A DNA stretch of 64,000 bases, from NCBI GenBank assembly GCA_029215795.1, contig JARDYH010000005.1, forward strand, positions 40,058,001-40,122,000, written 5' to 3'. A program made the position numbers and the translations under genes. Positions 58,801 to 64,000 of the stretch are shown here, one piece after another; the first letter of the stretch is position 1, and the number at the start of each line of letters is the position of its first letter. Below the pieces are notes generated by a model, which was given only the letters and a program-made list of their open reading frames with translations, was not told the origin of the DNA and ran no database searches. Origin of the DNA: Anniella stebbinsi (lineage: Eukaryota > Chordata > Lepidosauria > Squamata > Anniellidae).

Positions 58801-61779
58801 AGACTTGAAAACGGAAATCAACATGAGATTTTGGAGCTAACCACAAACCCTGTTTTATATGAGTCAGAAGAGAGAGATTACAAGTTAAATCTGTAGATAC
58901 CCAGAGCTGAGGACTTAGTACACTTAATTCCGCTCCCAGGTGAATCTCCAGCTTCTGCTTATCTGAATTATGTAATAGTATAGCTGTAGGTGAGTTTCAG
59001 ATAATAGGACCTACTTTACTTCAAAGCAAATTATGCTGGGCCTTCGGTTCTTCTCAAGAAAACCTATTGCAATGTCTGTAAGATCCACAACAGTGAGCAT
59101 CTTTCCTTGGTAAACCTAGATGTGTTTCTTTTAAAATAGGGAATGCTTGGTGCTTGGATATCATGGATCAGTGTATGGCATGGATCCTTGGATAAGCCCA
59201 AATTGCCTCTTTTCCAGTGCTTCATTGCAGGAATCAGCATTCTGTTCTGAAGACTTTTCTGCTGTGAAACTTGGGAACTTGCTATCTTCAGTCAATCATG
59301 TTATTTTGGCGAAAAAGGACAAACCTCACCTGATTAAAGCACAAATCCGCATTAAACAGGGACACAATTTCTAATTCCTATATCCACTATTAATGAGGTC
59401 ACTTTTTTCTTAAATGACCAGAACTGATCTGTGGCTCATTAAAACCCAAGGCACATTATTTATTTCTAATTGTTTTCTCTCCCCTGCTTGAGTTACTTGA
59501 GTGGAAAGTTAGCCTTCCTCCAGCCTGAGAAAACGTGTTACTTTTATCTAACATAACATAAGAAGAGCCATGCTGAATCAGACTAAGGGTCCATCTAGTT
59601 CAGCACAGTGTTCACACAGTGGCAAACCAGCTGCCAACCAGGAGCCCACAAGCAAGAGATGAGTGCAACAGCACCCTCCCACCCATGTTCCCCAGCAACT
59701 GGTATATATAGGCTTACTGCCTCTGATACTGGAGGCAGCACATAGCCATCAGGACTAGTAGCCATTGATAAACTTACCCTCCAGGAATTTATCCAACCCC
59801 TTTTAAAGCCATCCAAATTGGTGGCCATCACTGTACCGTGTAGTACCTCTACATCTGGAAGTAGTAGTCCCCACTTCCTAGAGAAAGCAGTAACTCAGAT
59901 CTCTTTGAAGTCTCTGTACAGTCACACTGATGCTCAGGCCTGATCAGGCTCTTCTGTCAAGGTGAACATGGCTGAGGGAACACAACCCTCCCTTTCACCA
60001 AGCTTTTTTTTATGTCTTGACTGTCATAGGACATAGCCCATAACTTCCCTTCAATTTCTCTCTGGCAACCAAGTGACAGCCACAGAGGGGGATTGCTCTT
60101 CTTAGCCTAAACTGACAGGGAAGTATTTTATGTCATTTCATAGCTATAATTACTTTTCTCTATAGGATGTTTTCCCCTTGTTAAGGTATCTCAGAGGCAT
60201 GGGAGCCATTACACTGAATTTTTCCTGGGGTTGCTCTTTTCTTTAGAATTGGCCCTTTTTTTTAGAATTACTATCCCTTGTTCATTCACTTTTTATGGAG
60301 AATCTGATGATTTCAGTCCAACCTTTTCTATTGTCCACCCATTGTTGTTTTTCAAACCTTATTTGAGATAGTACTTTTGCAATAAAATTCAATTGCAGCA
60401 CCAGTGAAAATGGGCAAAGCACTGTTAAGACTTTTCAGGACTCCTGTATCTTTAATTAAAACTTTTCTGTTTTCAGGTTCTACCCATTTTATTGCTTCTT
60501 GTTAACTAGGACTGAAGATTAGCAATGAAAAGACTCTCAATGTCTCATTGCAATAGACTCCTTTCATTGCCCCAACGTATTTTTTGGGATGAGGGGTTTT
60601 TAGTTACCTACTCATTTTTGTGTGTGTCACAAGATAGCCCAATCCCTCACAACAAAAGGAACTATGCTCTTCTGAAGTAACTTGTGTGGAGGATACTGTG
60701 CTTGGAGACCACCAAAAACCAAGCAACGTGCAACTGGCTGGCAATATTCAACTGGCAGACAAAAATGAAATGTTTTTGCACTAGGCTCCTGCTTCATAAG
60801 GAAACAGAAATTGATGTTTTCCTGCAATGAAAGCTTCCATGAAACTCAATTGTCATCTTTATCCTCTTGTGACCCTCTCCCTTACTTTTCCAGTTTGGTG
60901 TAAACTATTTTGTAGTGTGTTAAAAGGAAGTTGGAAAAGACCATCTAAGTATTTTCCATAATCATCCATTGGAAGTAACTTTATAAACTATGGCCTGGTT
61001 TGCACGTAATGACAACCGAAGTATTGTCTGAGTATGGGTTGTTGTTGAATCATGGGTTGCCGTTATATGTGAAACTTGCACTATGGTTTAACAATGGGTT
61101 GTTAACCGTGAATAACTCAGGTAAAGAAGCCATGGTTGTTGAATTGTGAACTCTGAGTTGTTCGTGGTTAACAGCCCTGGATTAACGTTTAAGTGATATA
61201 ACCACATGCTTAGGGCACCAAGGGAAGGAGAGCATCACAGAGTACCGGTACCATAGCTGTAGCCATCTAATTTTAAGGAATATATAAATATAATAAAAAA
61301 CAGTTTATATTTAATATAGTTGTGTGTTCTGGCATGGGGGATGGCCTTGAAGAAAACTGAATTTTTAATGTCTTATTTCACCTTCAGCACTTACTGAGTC
61401 TTAATGTCTTGCCAGCTAAGCAATGGAAGGGCCAAGGGGGCACCATTATTGGGCTGTGTTTAGGGCATCAGCTGGCCTTAATCTGGCCCTGGTGGTTAAC
61501 AACCCATAATTAAACTATAGTTCAGGGTTCACTAATGATAATAACCCCTACTCAGGGTTGTTGTTACGTGCAAACCAGGTCATAGATGATGATCTTTTGA
61601 AAGGGATGGAGATCATGCTCTGACCTCCCTAGCTATTGCCATTTCTATGCTTTCCTCCACACACACCCACCCAACAAGATGTTTTCTTTTTCTCCTAGGA
61701 GACAATGGGCCTTGGTCTGAGAAGTGCGAGTATGCAGGAAGTGTTGGTCCTTACACTGGGCTATGGCAAAGAAAAAGAG
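31642..61779 (+). CDS. ARSG: ARSG (arylsulfatase G), first seven coding exons, 3' part outside window
   Basis: Arylsulfatase G is a lysosomal sulfatase that removes the 3-O-sulfate of glucosamine in heparan sulfate; this is family knowledge. Coding exons are 31642..31871, 35918..36105, 38966..39013, 40671..40782, 42898..43035, 51380..51576 and 61699..61779. They total 994 nt, or 331 codons plus one base, and the phases agree across all junctions. Seen directly: an N-terminal hydrophobic signal segment (residues 4-21), metal-binding D48 and D49 in [11 protein letters not shown]88 in [11 protein letters not shown] (the cysteine converted to formylglycine), KWH at 141-143, LAHMH, and GDNGPW with D306 and N307. 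Human ARSG is about 525 residues, so roughly the last 190 residues are off the right edge. All active-site residues in this part are intact. Confidence 0.96.
32432..32560. mobile_element. Palindromic hAT-like MITE
   Basis: Termini cagccttcccctg and ggttgagagagcctg. The flanks ccttaaag (32424-32431) and ctttaaaa (32561-32568) match at 6 of 8. The core contains ttggactacagctcccat and gggagctgtagtcaaa. Confidence 0.6.
33647..33669. repeat. (TTAA)n simple repeat
   Basis: Five to six TTAA units in an AT-rich stretch of ARSG intron. Confidence 0.8.
34288..34309. repeat. Homopolymer C22 tract
   Basis: Twenty-two consecutive C (G on the other strand). The assembled length may not be exact. Confidence 0.9.
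35435..35700 (+). mobile_element. CR1/L3-like LINE 3' end, sense orientation
   Basis: Contains gctatcaatggctaagtgca, cctccagtatcagaggcagt and ctggttggccaccgtg. These are the reverse complement of sequence in the copies at 43296 and 59558. A 15-bp tandem triplet (agccagaagtaacca) follows at 35713-35758. Confidence 0.6.
35918..36105 (+). CDS. ARSG: ARSG coding exon 2 (formylglycine cysteine)
   Basis: 188 nt, residues 77-140. It contains the sulfatase signature [12 protein letters not shown] with C88, then [20 protein letters not shown] and the possible glycosylation site NET. Acceptor cccacctctag|attt; donor gatag|gtaatt. The arginine in the GLRNG stretch corresponds to the region where a dog neuronal ceroid lipofuscinosis mutation has been described; it is normal here. 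Confidence 0.95.
36201..36426. mobile_element. Palindromic MITE, ~226 bp
   Basis: Left end ggctgaattcggacaacaca and right end gccgtccgaattcagcc are inverted repeats. The interior has repeated tagtcaa and catggtaat-like motifs. Confidence 0.7.
36645..36712. repeat. (CTT)n followed by (CCT)n microsatellite
   Basis: About 15 CTT units at 36645-36692, then CCT units to 36712. It forms a purine/pyrimidine tract in an ARSG intron. Confidence 0.9.
37428..37782 (-). mobile_element. CpG-rich 356-bp MITE, copy 2
   Basis: Reverse-oriented, 355 bp and more diverged than the other two. It starts ggtcccctctacaagg and ends cttgtagaggcagcc on the plus strand. It retains the gcgcat-rich interior and the segment corresponding to aaataaaactcg (reverse of cgagttttattt). 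Confidence 0.78.
38108..38365. mobile_element. hAT MITE with clear 8-bp target duplication
   Basis: Starts caggggaggggaacttc and ends gaagaggttccccattcctg. It is flanked by ctataaac (38100-38107) and ctataagc (38366-38373), a 7 of 8 duplication. The CAGGGG terminus is typical of hAT. Confidence 0.8.
38966..39013 (+). CDS. ARSG: ARSG coding exon 3 (48-nt micro-exon)
   Basis: Only 48 nt, phase 1 to phase 1, reading [16 protein letters not shown](G). KWH supplies the conserved active-site lysine and histidine of sulfatases. Acceptor ctctcatag|ggaaatg; donor cgtg|gtaagg. It was found by following the reading phase from exon 2, and it is too short for an ORF scan. Confidence 0.93.
39925..40603. 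mobile_element. hAT non-autonomous element, ~679 bp
   Basis: Termini caggggtgcacaaccct and agattgtgcacacctg. Flanks ctttaagt (39917-39924) and ctttaagc (40604-40611) are a 7 of 8 duplication. The interior carries repeated tgcttacttctgagt-like phrases (40268-40380). It lies just upstream of ARSG exon 4. Confidence 0.82.
40671..40782 (+). CDS. ARSG: ARSG coding exon 4
   Basis: 112 nt, residues 156-193, reading [20 protein letters not shown] and then [17 protein letters not shown]. The cysteine pair CPAC is conserved in ARSG. Acceptor ttaattctag|gttttg; donor caggaag|gtatgg, which leaves the codon for residue 193 split. Confidence 0.93.
41785..41960 (-). mobile_element. CR1/L3-like LINE 3' end fragment, reverse
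   Basis: Contains ttcataagaacatacaaatt, ggatctgtctcatccagtgc and gagccatcccctg, the decayed counterpart of 43296-43640. A related short piece is at 38392-38455. Confidence 0.5.
42013..42227 (+). mobile_element. Sauria-type tRNA SINE
   Basis: tRNA-derived head gtggtgtagtggctaaagtg and a box-B-like gggttctagtcccc, then ggttgttgttgtgaggag, then a tail ccttgggttccttgg ending in AAATA repeats. This SINE family is characteristic of lizards and snakes. Confidence 0.8.
42345..42444 (-). mobile_element. hAT fragment of the 402-945 family
   Basis: The reverse complement starts caggggtgaggaacctcttt and continues like the left part of the element at 402. Only one end is recognised, so it is probably truncated. 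Confidence 0.5.
42898..43035 (+). CDS. ARSG: ARSG coding exon 5
   Basis: 138 nt, residues 193-239, reading [20 protein letters not shown] and then [22 protein letters not shown] possible N-glycosylation site NLT is present. Acceptor ttccttcag|caacc; donor cacaag|gtgagg. A C-rich tract and an A run lie just upstream of the acceptor. Confidence 0.93.
43210..43245. repeat. (GTT)n/(ATT)n microsatellite
   Basis: Eight or nine GTT units run into four ATT units. Confidence 0.85.
43296..43640 (-). mobile_element. CR1/L3-like LINE 3' end, reverse orientation
   Basis: Contains gctggatcagaccaagggtc, ccatctagttcagca, gcctcagatcctggaga and aggactagtagtcattga, shared with the copy at 59558-59880. Confidence 0.6.
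43795..43902. mobile_element. Near-perfect 108-bp palindrome (MITE)
   Basis: Arms of about 47 bp, starting gagcctatctacactactgc and ending gcagtagtgtagataggctc, differ at roughly four positions and flank a short centre. Single-stranded it would form one long hairpin. Confidence 0.8.
44357..44410. repeat. Hairpin-forming short repeat
   Basis: cctgcttag at 44357 pairs with ctaagcagg at 44402-44410, and agaagtcccatt pairs with aatgggacttct. This is the common reptile repeat phrase caatgggact in palindromic form. Confidence 0.6.
45112..45127. repeat. (TA)n microsatellite
   Basis: About eight TA units in ARSG intron 5. Confidence 0.85.
45264..45385. mobile_element. Palindromic hAT-like MITE
   Basis: Starts cagtcttccccaaccta; the core reads gccagcatggccaatggtca and gggagttgtaatatgaaac. 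The flanks atgtagag (45256-45263) and ttgtagag (45386-45393) match at 7 of 8. Confidence 0.65.
46934..47496. mobile_element. GC-rich non-autonomous DNA element with perfect internal hairpin
   Basis: Termini ctaggaacatttctacact and gtgtagaaaggccctag are inverted. The interior is much more GC-rich than the flanks. It holds a perfect 16-bp-arm hairpin at 47137-47172 (ctggtgcccgcttact, loop caca) and a second hairpin built on gcacggagcc / ggctccgtgc at 47178-47211. Confidence 0.65.
48790..49425 (+). mobile_element. CR1 LINE, 3' end with RT C-terminal remnant
   Basis: The plus-strand ORF reads [20 protein letters not shown], the conserved end of the CR1 reverse transcriptase. A second frame (49082-49339) reads [10 protein letters not shown]. 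The 3' end ggttggacttgatggcctta then ccttccaactttactattct is the classic CR1 terminus. Confidence 0.85.
49883..50238 (+). mobile_element. CpG-rich 356-bp MITE, copy 3
   Basis: 356 bp, the same length as copy 1 and differing from it at only a small number of positions by eye. It keeps gcgc sites where copy 1 has gcac or similar, as expected from CpG decay. Confidence 0.8.
50374..50622 (+). mobile_element. Sauria-type tRNA SINE
   Basis: Same structure as the copy at 42013: gagtggtgtagtggctggct, gggttctagtcccc, gttgttgttgtgaggataaa, cttgggttccttgtagg, and an AAATA tail. Confidence 0.82.
51380..51576 (+). CDS. ARSG: ARSG coding exon 6
   Basis: 197 nt, residues 239-305, reading [20 protein letters not shown] and, later, [20 protein letters not shown] then TFLWFTG. 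The histidines of ALAHMHVP match sulfatase active-site positions. Acceptor tctctctag|ccagag; donor ttcacag|gtgaag. The intron after it holds the large Academ-like transposon. Confidence 0.95.
51772..51890 (+). mobile_element. Older Sauria-type SINE fragment
   Basis: Contains ggttgctagagtgctgac, the box-B-like ggattcaaatcc and ttgagccagtcgttctc. The 3' tail is lost. Confidence 0.5.
52148..52461 (+). repeat. Left terminal inverted repeat of the Academ-like element
   Basis: Shares ggtgtcaaatgtac, gggctccttgatcatgcaag, gagaaacataatctcaa and attacgtatttttaggacct with the reverse complement of 57781-58100. About 35 bp at 52113-52147 have no partner on the right side. Confidence 0.85.
52627..53049 (+). 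pseudogene. Transposon protein, first zinc-binding segment
   Basis: 140-codon remnant. It contains C26-x-x-C29 in CCFIC and H88-x-x-C91 in WHQSCYY, a CxxC...HxxC zinc-finger pattern, preceded by a basic stretch KKKRK. A splice-acceptor-like tttcacag lies at 52613-52620. The frame is lost after 53049, and the protein continues in another frame from about 53064. Confidence 0.65.
53064..53477 (+). pseudogene. Transposon protein, second zinc-binding segment
   Basis: 137 codons with [10 protein letters not shown] near the start and MCHRKCW (C64, H65, C68) later, a second version of the CxxC...HxxC pattern. The first cysteine of the pair appears to be missing. It ends at a TAA (53475-53477) that is in frame with the next segment, so a single nonsense change separates the two. 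Confidence 0.6.
53487..54713 (+). pseudogene. Transposon protein, transposase-like core (part 1)
   Basis: 408 codons in the same frame as the segment before. A conserved block [20 protein letters not shown] lies at about residues 229-248 and carries candidate catalytic aspartates. It is followed by the [10 protein letters not shown] block. After about residue 370 the sequence looks shortened: the DQxLY-type motif I would expect in this family is absent, pointing to an internal deletion near 54600-54700. Frame changes at about 54700. Confidence 0.6.
54694..54993 (+). pseudogene. Transposon protein, core part 2 (frameshifted)
   Basis: Reads [20 protein letters not shown], then [13 protein letters not shown] and [17 protein letters not shown]. 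It resembles the Lx-G-S-G-x-x-x-x-W/L-V-E block that follows the second catalytic aspartate in related transposases. The frame shifts again at about 54980. Confidence 0.55.
54983..55660 (+). pseudogene. Transposon protein, core part 3 with candidate catalytic glutamate
   Basis: This frame runs from [14 protein letters not shown] through an in-frame TAA at 55139-55141 and on to [19 protein letters not shown] and [19 protein letters not shown]; the E of EALEHQNQ is the candidate last catalytic residue. The stop sits inside a 15-nt duplication of tagcatgcaca (55128 and 55143). The segment ends at TGA 55658-55660 with a frame change. Confidence 0.6.
55761..57377 (+). pseudogene. Transposon protein, XPG/FEN1-like nuclease domain and cysteine-rich tail
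   Basis: 452 codons from a TTG-begun frame, then a single in-frame TAG (57117-57119), then 85 more codons to TGA at 57375-57377. Nuclease-like residues in order: D136 in VDGMALL, E273 and D275 in [13 protein letters not shown]299 and D301 in [10 protein letters not shown]356 in [10 protein letters not shown]. These parallel EAEA, DxD and GxDY of FEN1/XPG nucleases. The tail reads [16 protein letters not shown] and [14 protein letters not shown], a dense cysteine finger. Confidence 0.65.
57781..58100 (-). repeat. Right terminal inverted repeat of the Academ-like element
   Basis: Inverted copy of 52148-52461. It has a short extra segment near 58070-58085 between the gtgggctcc and gtacatttgacac blocks. 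Confidence 0.85.
58358..58482. mobile_element. Palindromic hAT-like MITE (CCAGATG family)
   Basis: Contains cactggtgccccccagatg, gccagcatggctaatgg and aaagcatctggagagcac, the arms and core of the family at 45264. It lies just to the right of the large transposon. Confidence 0.6.
59558..59880 (-). mobile_element. CR1/L3-like LINE 3' end, reverse orientation
   Basis: Reads ataagaagagccatgctgaa, ccatctagttcagcacag, gcctctgatactggaggcag and aggactagtagccattgata; same family as 43296-43640. Confidence 0.65.
60988..61585. mobile_element. MITE, ~600 bp, CCTGGTTTGCACGTAA termini
   Basis: The left end ctatggcctggtttgcacgt and the right end acgtgcaaaccaggtcatag are inverted. The inner arms carry gggttgttgttgaatcatgg and aacaacccataattaaac. 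It resembles the 10710 element in its AACCC-rich arms. It ends about 110 bp before ARSG exon 7. Confidence 0.7.
61699..61779 (+). CDS. ARSG: ARSG coding exon 7
   Basis: 81 nt, residues 305-332, reading [20 protein letters not shown] and then GLWQRKRG. D306 and N307 are the second pair of metal ligands of the sulfatase site. Acceptor ttctcctag|gagac; donor aaagag|gtaact. No further ARSG exon is seen between here and 64000. Confidence 0.94.
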
Positions 61780-61973
61780 GTAACTTATCACTCTTTTGTT
61801 TAAGGCCTGTTTGGCTGTTTTGTAAGGCATGTTTGGTGGGTGCCAACTATTTTCTACAAGTTCCTTTTTTTTCAAATTCAGGCAAAAAGCTGAAAGAAAA
61901 TTTGGACTATGTTCTCTGTTTCAGGCTGCTGGTTCCGCGTTCACTGTTTCTAGCACCCTTGTCATGAAAGACT

Positions 61974-62097
61974 TAGGCCTAATCCACACCAACCAGGATA
62001 TAGCACTATGAAAGTAGTATGAAAGCGGTATATAAAAGGCAAGAGCCACACTACGGCTTTATAGCGGTATTGAAGTGCGCTGACAACTGTTGGGGTA
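61974..62097. mobile_element. MITE related to 555-688, with rearranged second half
   Basis: Starts aggcctaatccacaccaacc like the element at 555. The second half (62048-62092) reads cactacggctttatagcggt and on to cgctgacaactgttgggg, the reverse of the corresponding part of the 555 copy. It adjoins the GC-rich array that follows. Confidence 0.5.
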
Positions 62098-62189
62098 GGC
62101 TGACCAGACGTCCGGTTTCCCCCAGACAAGTCCGGAAATGGGACGCCAAAATGGCATCCGGGGGGAAATCTGCATATTCCAGCCAAAGT

Positions 62190-62690
62190 CCGGGAATTGG
62201 CACCCTCCCAGGGGCCATCCTGGGCTTCTCCTTGGCCAGCACAACTGCACAGGCCAAGGAGAAGCCCTGGATCGCCTGGGGGAAGGGCTGGAAGTCACAT
62301 TTTGGATGCGCCAAAGCACAACTTCCAGCCCCTCCACTGGCTGATCCAGGGCTTCTCTTTGGCCAGTGTGACTGTGCAGGCCTAGAAACTACCTGGATTG
62401 GCCTGGGGGAAGGGCTGGAAGTCGCGTTTCAGCGCGTCCAAAATGCGACTTCCAGCCCCTCCCCTGGGCCAATCTGGGGCTTTTTCTTGGCCAGCGCGAC
62501 CGCGCAGGCCTAGAAACTGCCTGGATTGGCCTGGGGGAAAGGCTGGAAGTCACATTTCGGTGTGTCCAAAACATGACTTCCAGTCCCTCCCCCCGGCCAA
62601 TCCAGGGCTTCTCCTTGGCCAGTGCGACTGCGCAGGCCTAGAAACTGCCTGGGTCAGCCTGGGGAAAGGGCTGGAAGCACATGCAAGCAG
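62190..62690. repeat. ~127-bp tandem array of internally palindromic, GC-rich units
   Basis: ggctggaag recurs at 62286, 62413, 62541 and 62669, with spacings of 127, 128 and 128. Each full unit contains a hairpin, ggctggaagtc...gacttccagcc, and the phrases cttggccagtgcgac and gcaggcctagaaactgcctg. A similar CpG-rich head (gtccggtttcccccag) lies at 62110-62200. ORFs across it on both strands are by-products of the repeat. Confidence 0.75.
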
Positions 62691-62699
62691 TTGGAGCAG

Positions 62700-64000
62700 C
62701 AGCAGAAGCAGCAGCATAAGATAGGGGGTGTTAAACAAGGGGAGTTCTTGACCTGGTATTAGCTTCGTGATCCCAGCTGGAAAGGATTCAAATGTGCTCT
62801 CCTCTCATTCTTCCCTTCCCTCCCCCCACCCTTGCTCAAAGCTTGCCTTCATTTTCACATATTATTGTCTCATTAACTGGAAAAAGTAAAGCAAGAGGAG
62901 AGATTTAAGCACACACATTCATTTCCCTTCCTCCCCTTCCCCCCCCTCCACAAACAAAAATCCCTCCAGGAGCTCAATTAACACTCAAATGGTGTTGAAA
63001 TTGGTGGAACACAGAGTGGGATTTTCCCCTCGAATTATAAACTATGTAAAGCCATCTTTTATTTTGGTAAATATGAATTAAGTATATTTTGACAATTTAT
63101 TGACAATTTCTAGCCTTGCTGGCAACAATTCTTGCATGTATAAATGGGAAAAGAACGAAGAAAAACCTAGCAGTAAGTCAATGGCCAGTGTGGATTCCTG
63201 GTTCCCAATGTGTTACTTGACACACAGCTAAATGAAGAGCCTGAGTAAGGAAATGAATTTACCTTGGGCAAACCCCAAATCATACACCCCCCCCCCCATG
63301 ATTGAGAGAATACTACCTTTGAAACACCAGAGTATTATCTCCAGCCCAAAGTTTCGTTTTTTCACGAAGGTCTATAACATGCAATAGTTTAGGCCAGAGT
63401 GATGGTTTTGCCCTCCAAAATAATCCTTGAACCCTGAGTGATATACCCACTACCACTTTTGAGAGACTCTACCCTGCAAGATGTCCAGCCTAAAGCTTTG
63501 CTTTTACACAAGTCACTCTCAGGTGTGATACCCCAACTAGGAACCTGTATCTTATGCATTATACAAAGGCTAGCAGTCCTTCTGGAAACTTTCATAGGAG
63601 TAGGGATAGGTGGAAGAGATCATGCATGGCACTATGCACCATTGTAAGAATGCCCTCCCCCCGCACCCAAACGTGCAATGTTTTAGCCTAACTGTGGGTG
63701 ATTTTCTTCCCCCCTAAAATACATGAAATACCCAGATGATTATTTAGGATTAATAGATTACCAAAAGTGCCAGTTGGCATTCTCCTGGATTTCTTTTTTA
63801 AAGCCCTGTTGCAGCTTTTTACTAATAAATAAAGCCTCAGCTGTAACAGAAATAAATTAGATGCATTTAATTGGTTGATTGCAAGCCTCCCCTCTTTATT
63901 ACAATACTGCTCCTTGTTATTTTATGATGTCAGGGTAACGTGGCAGATTGACAGTGTGTTTATGAATCACAGTTTACAGATGGCATCCCTGTTTTCTTCA
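62700..64000. other. ARSG intron after exon 7, no gene seen
   Basis: Non-coding, with C-rich runs at 62938-62948 and 63286-63298. The next ARSG exon (expected to begin near a SPAKQTTWEGG-like sequence) is not present before the window ends. Confidence 0.5.

Noticed and set aside
62019..62513. 164-codon ORF and several antisense ORFs
   Set aside because: They translate the 127-bp tandem array and repeat with its period.

Overview
The window is nuclear DNA of a vertebrate, most likely a squamate reptile. Two multi-exon vertebrate genes are readable through conserved GT-AG splice sites. The interspersed repeats also fit: Sauria-type tRNA SINEs ending in AAATA repeats, CR1 and L1 LINE pieces, and many short palindromic DNA transposons, several with hAT-like 8-bp target duplications. 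The species cannot be named from the sequence.

Region by region: positions 1259-7304 (minus strand) hold four coding exons of SLC16A6 (monocarboxylate transporter 7). They run from the start codon to the exon before the last, which lies off the left edge. A likely 5' untranslated exon ends at 12756, and CpG-rich DNA at about 12.93-13.5 kb and 14.14-15.19 kb is its probable promoter region. Positions 31642-61779 (plus strand) hold the first seven coding exons of ARSG (arylsulfatase G), with the remaining exons off the right edge. In mammals SLC16A6 lies on the opposite strand inside the 5' intron of ARSG. The order and strands here match that arrangement, so most of the window is probably ARSG intron with SLC16A6 nested in it. 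The two products (a membrane carrier and a lysosomal heparan-sulfate sulfatase) have no obvious shared pathway; they share the locus.

The accessory content is richer than the genes. The intron between ARSG exons 6 and 7 carries a decayed ~6 kb DNA transposon (about 52.1-58.1 kb). It has >300-bp terminal inverted repeats and a broken polyprotein-like reading frame: two zinc-binding segments, a transposase-like core, an XPG/FEN1-like nuclease domain and a cysteine-rich tail. It resembles the Academ superfamily. Other notable items are a foldback element with ~187-bp terminal repeats around a ~149-bp tandem array (15661-16912), a 356-bp CpG-rich MITE in three copies, a ~127-bp array of internally palindromic units (62.2-62.7 kb), and nested MITE insertions. 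The remaining sequence is intron or intergenic DNA in which I see no gene.
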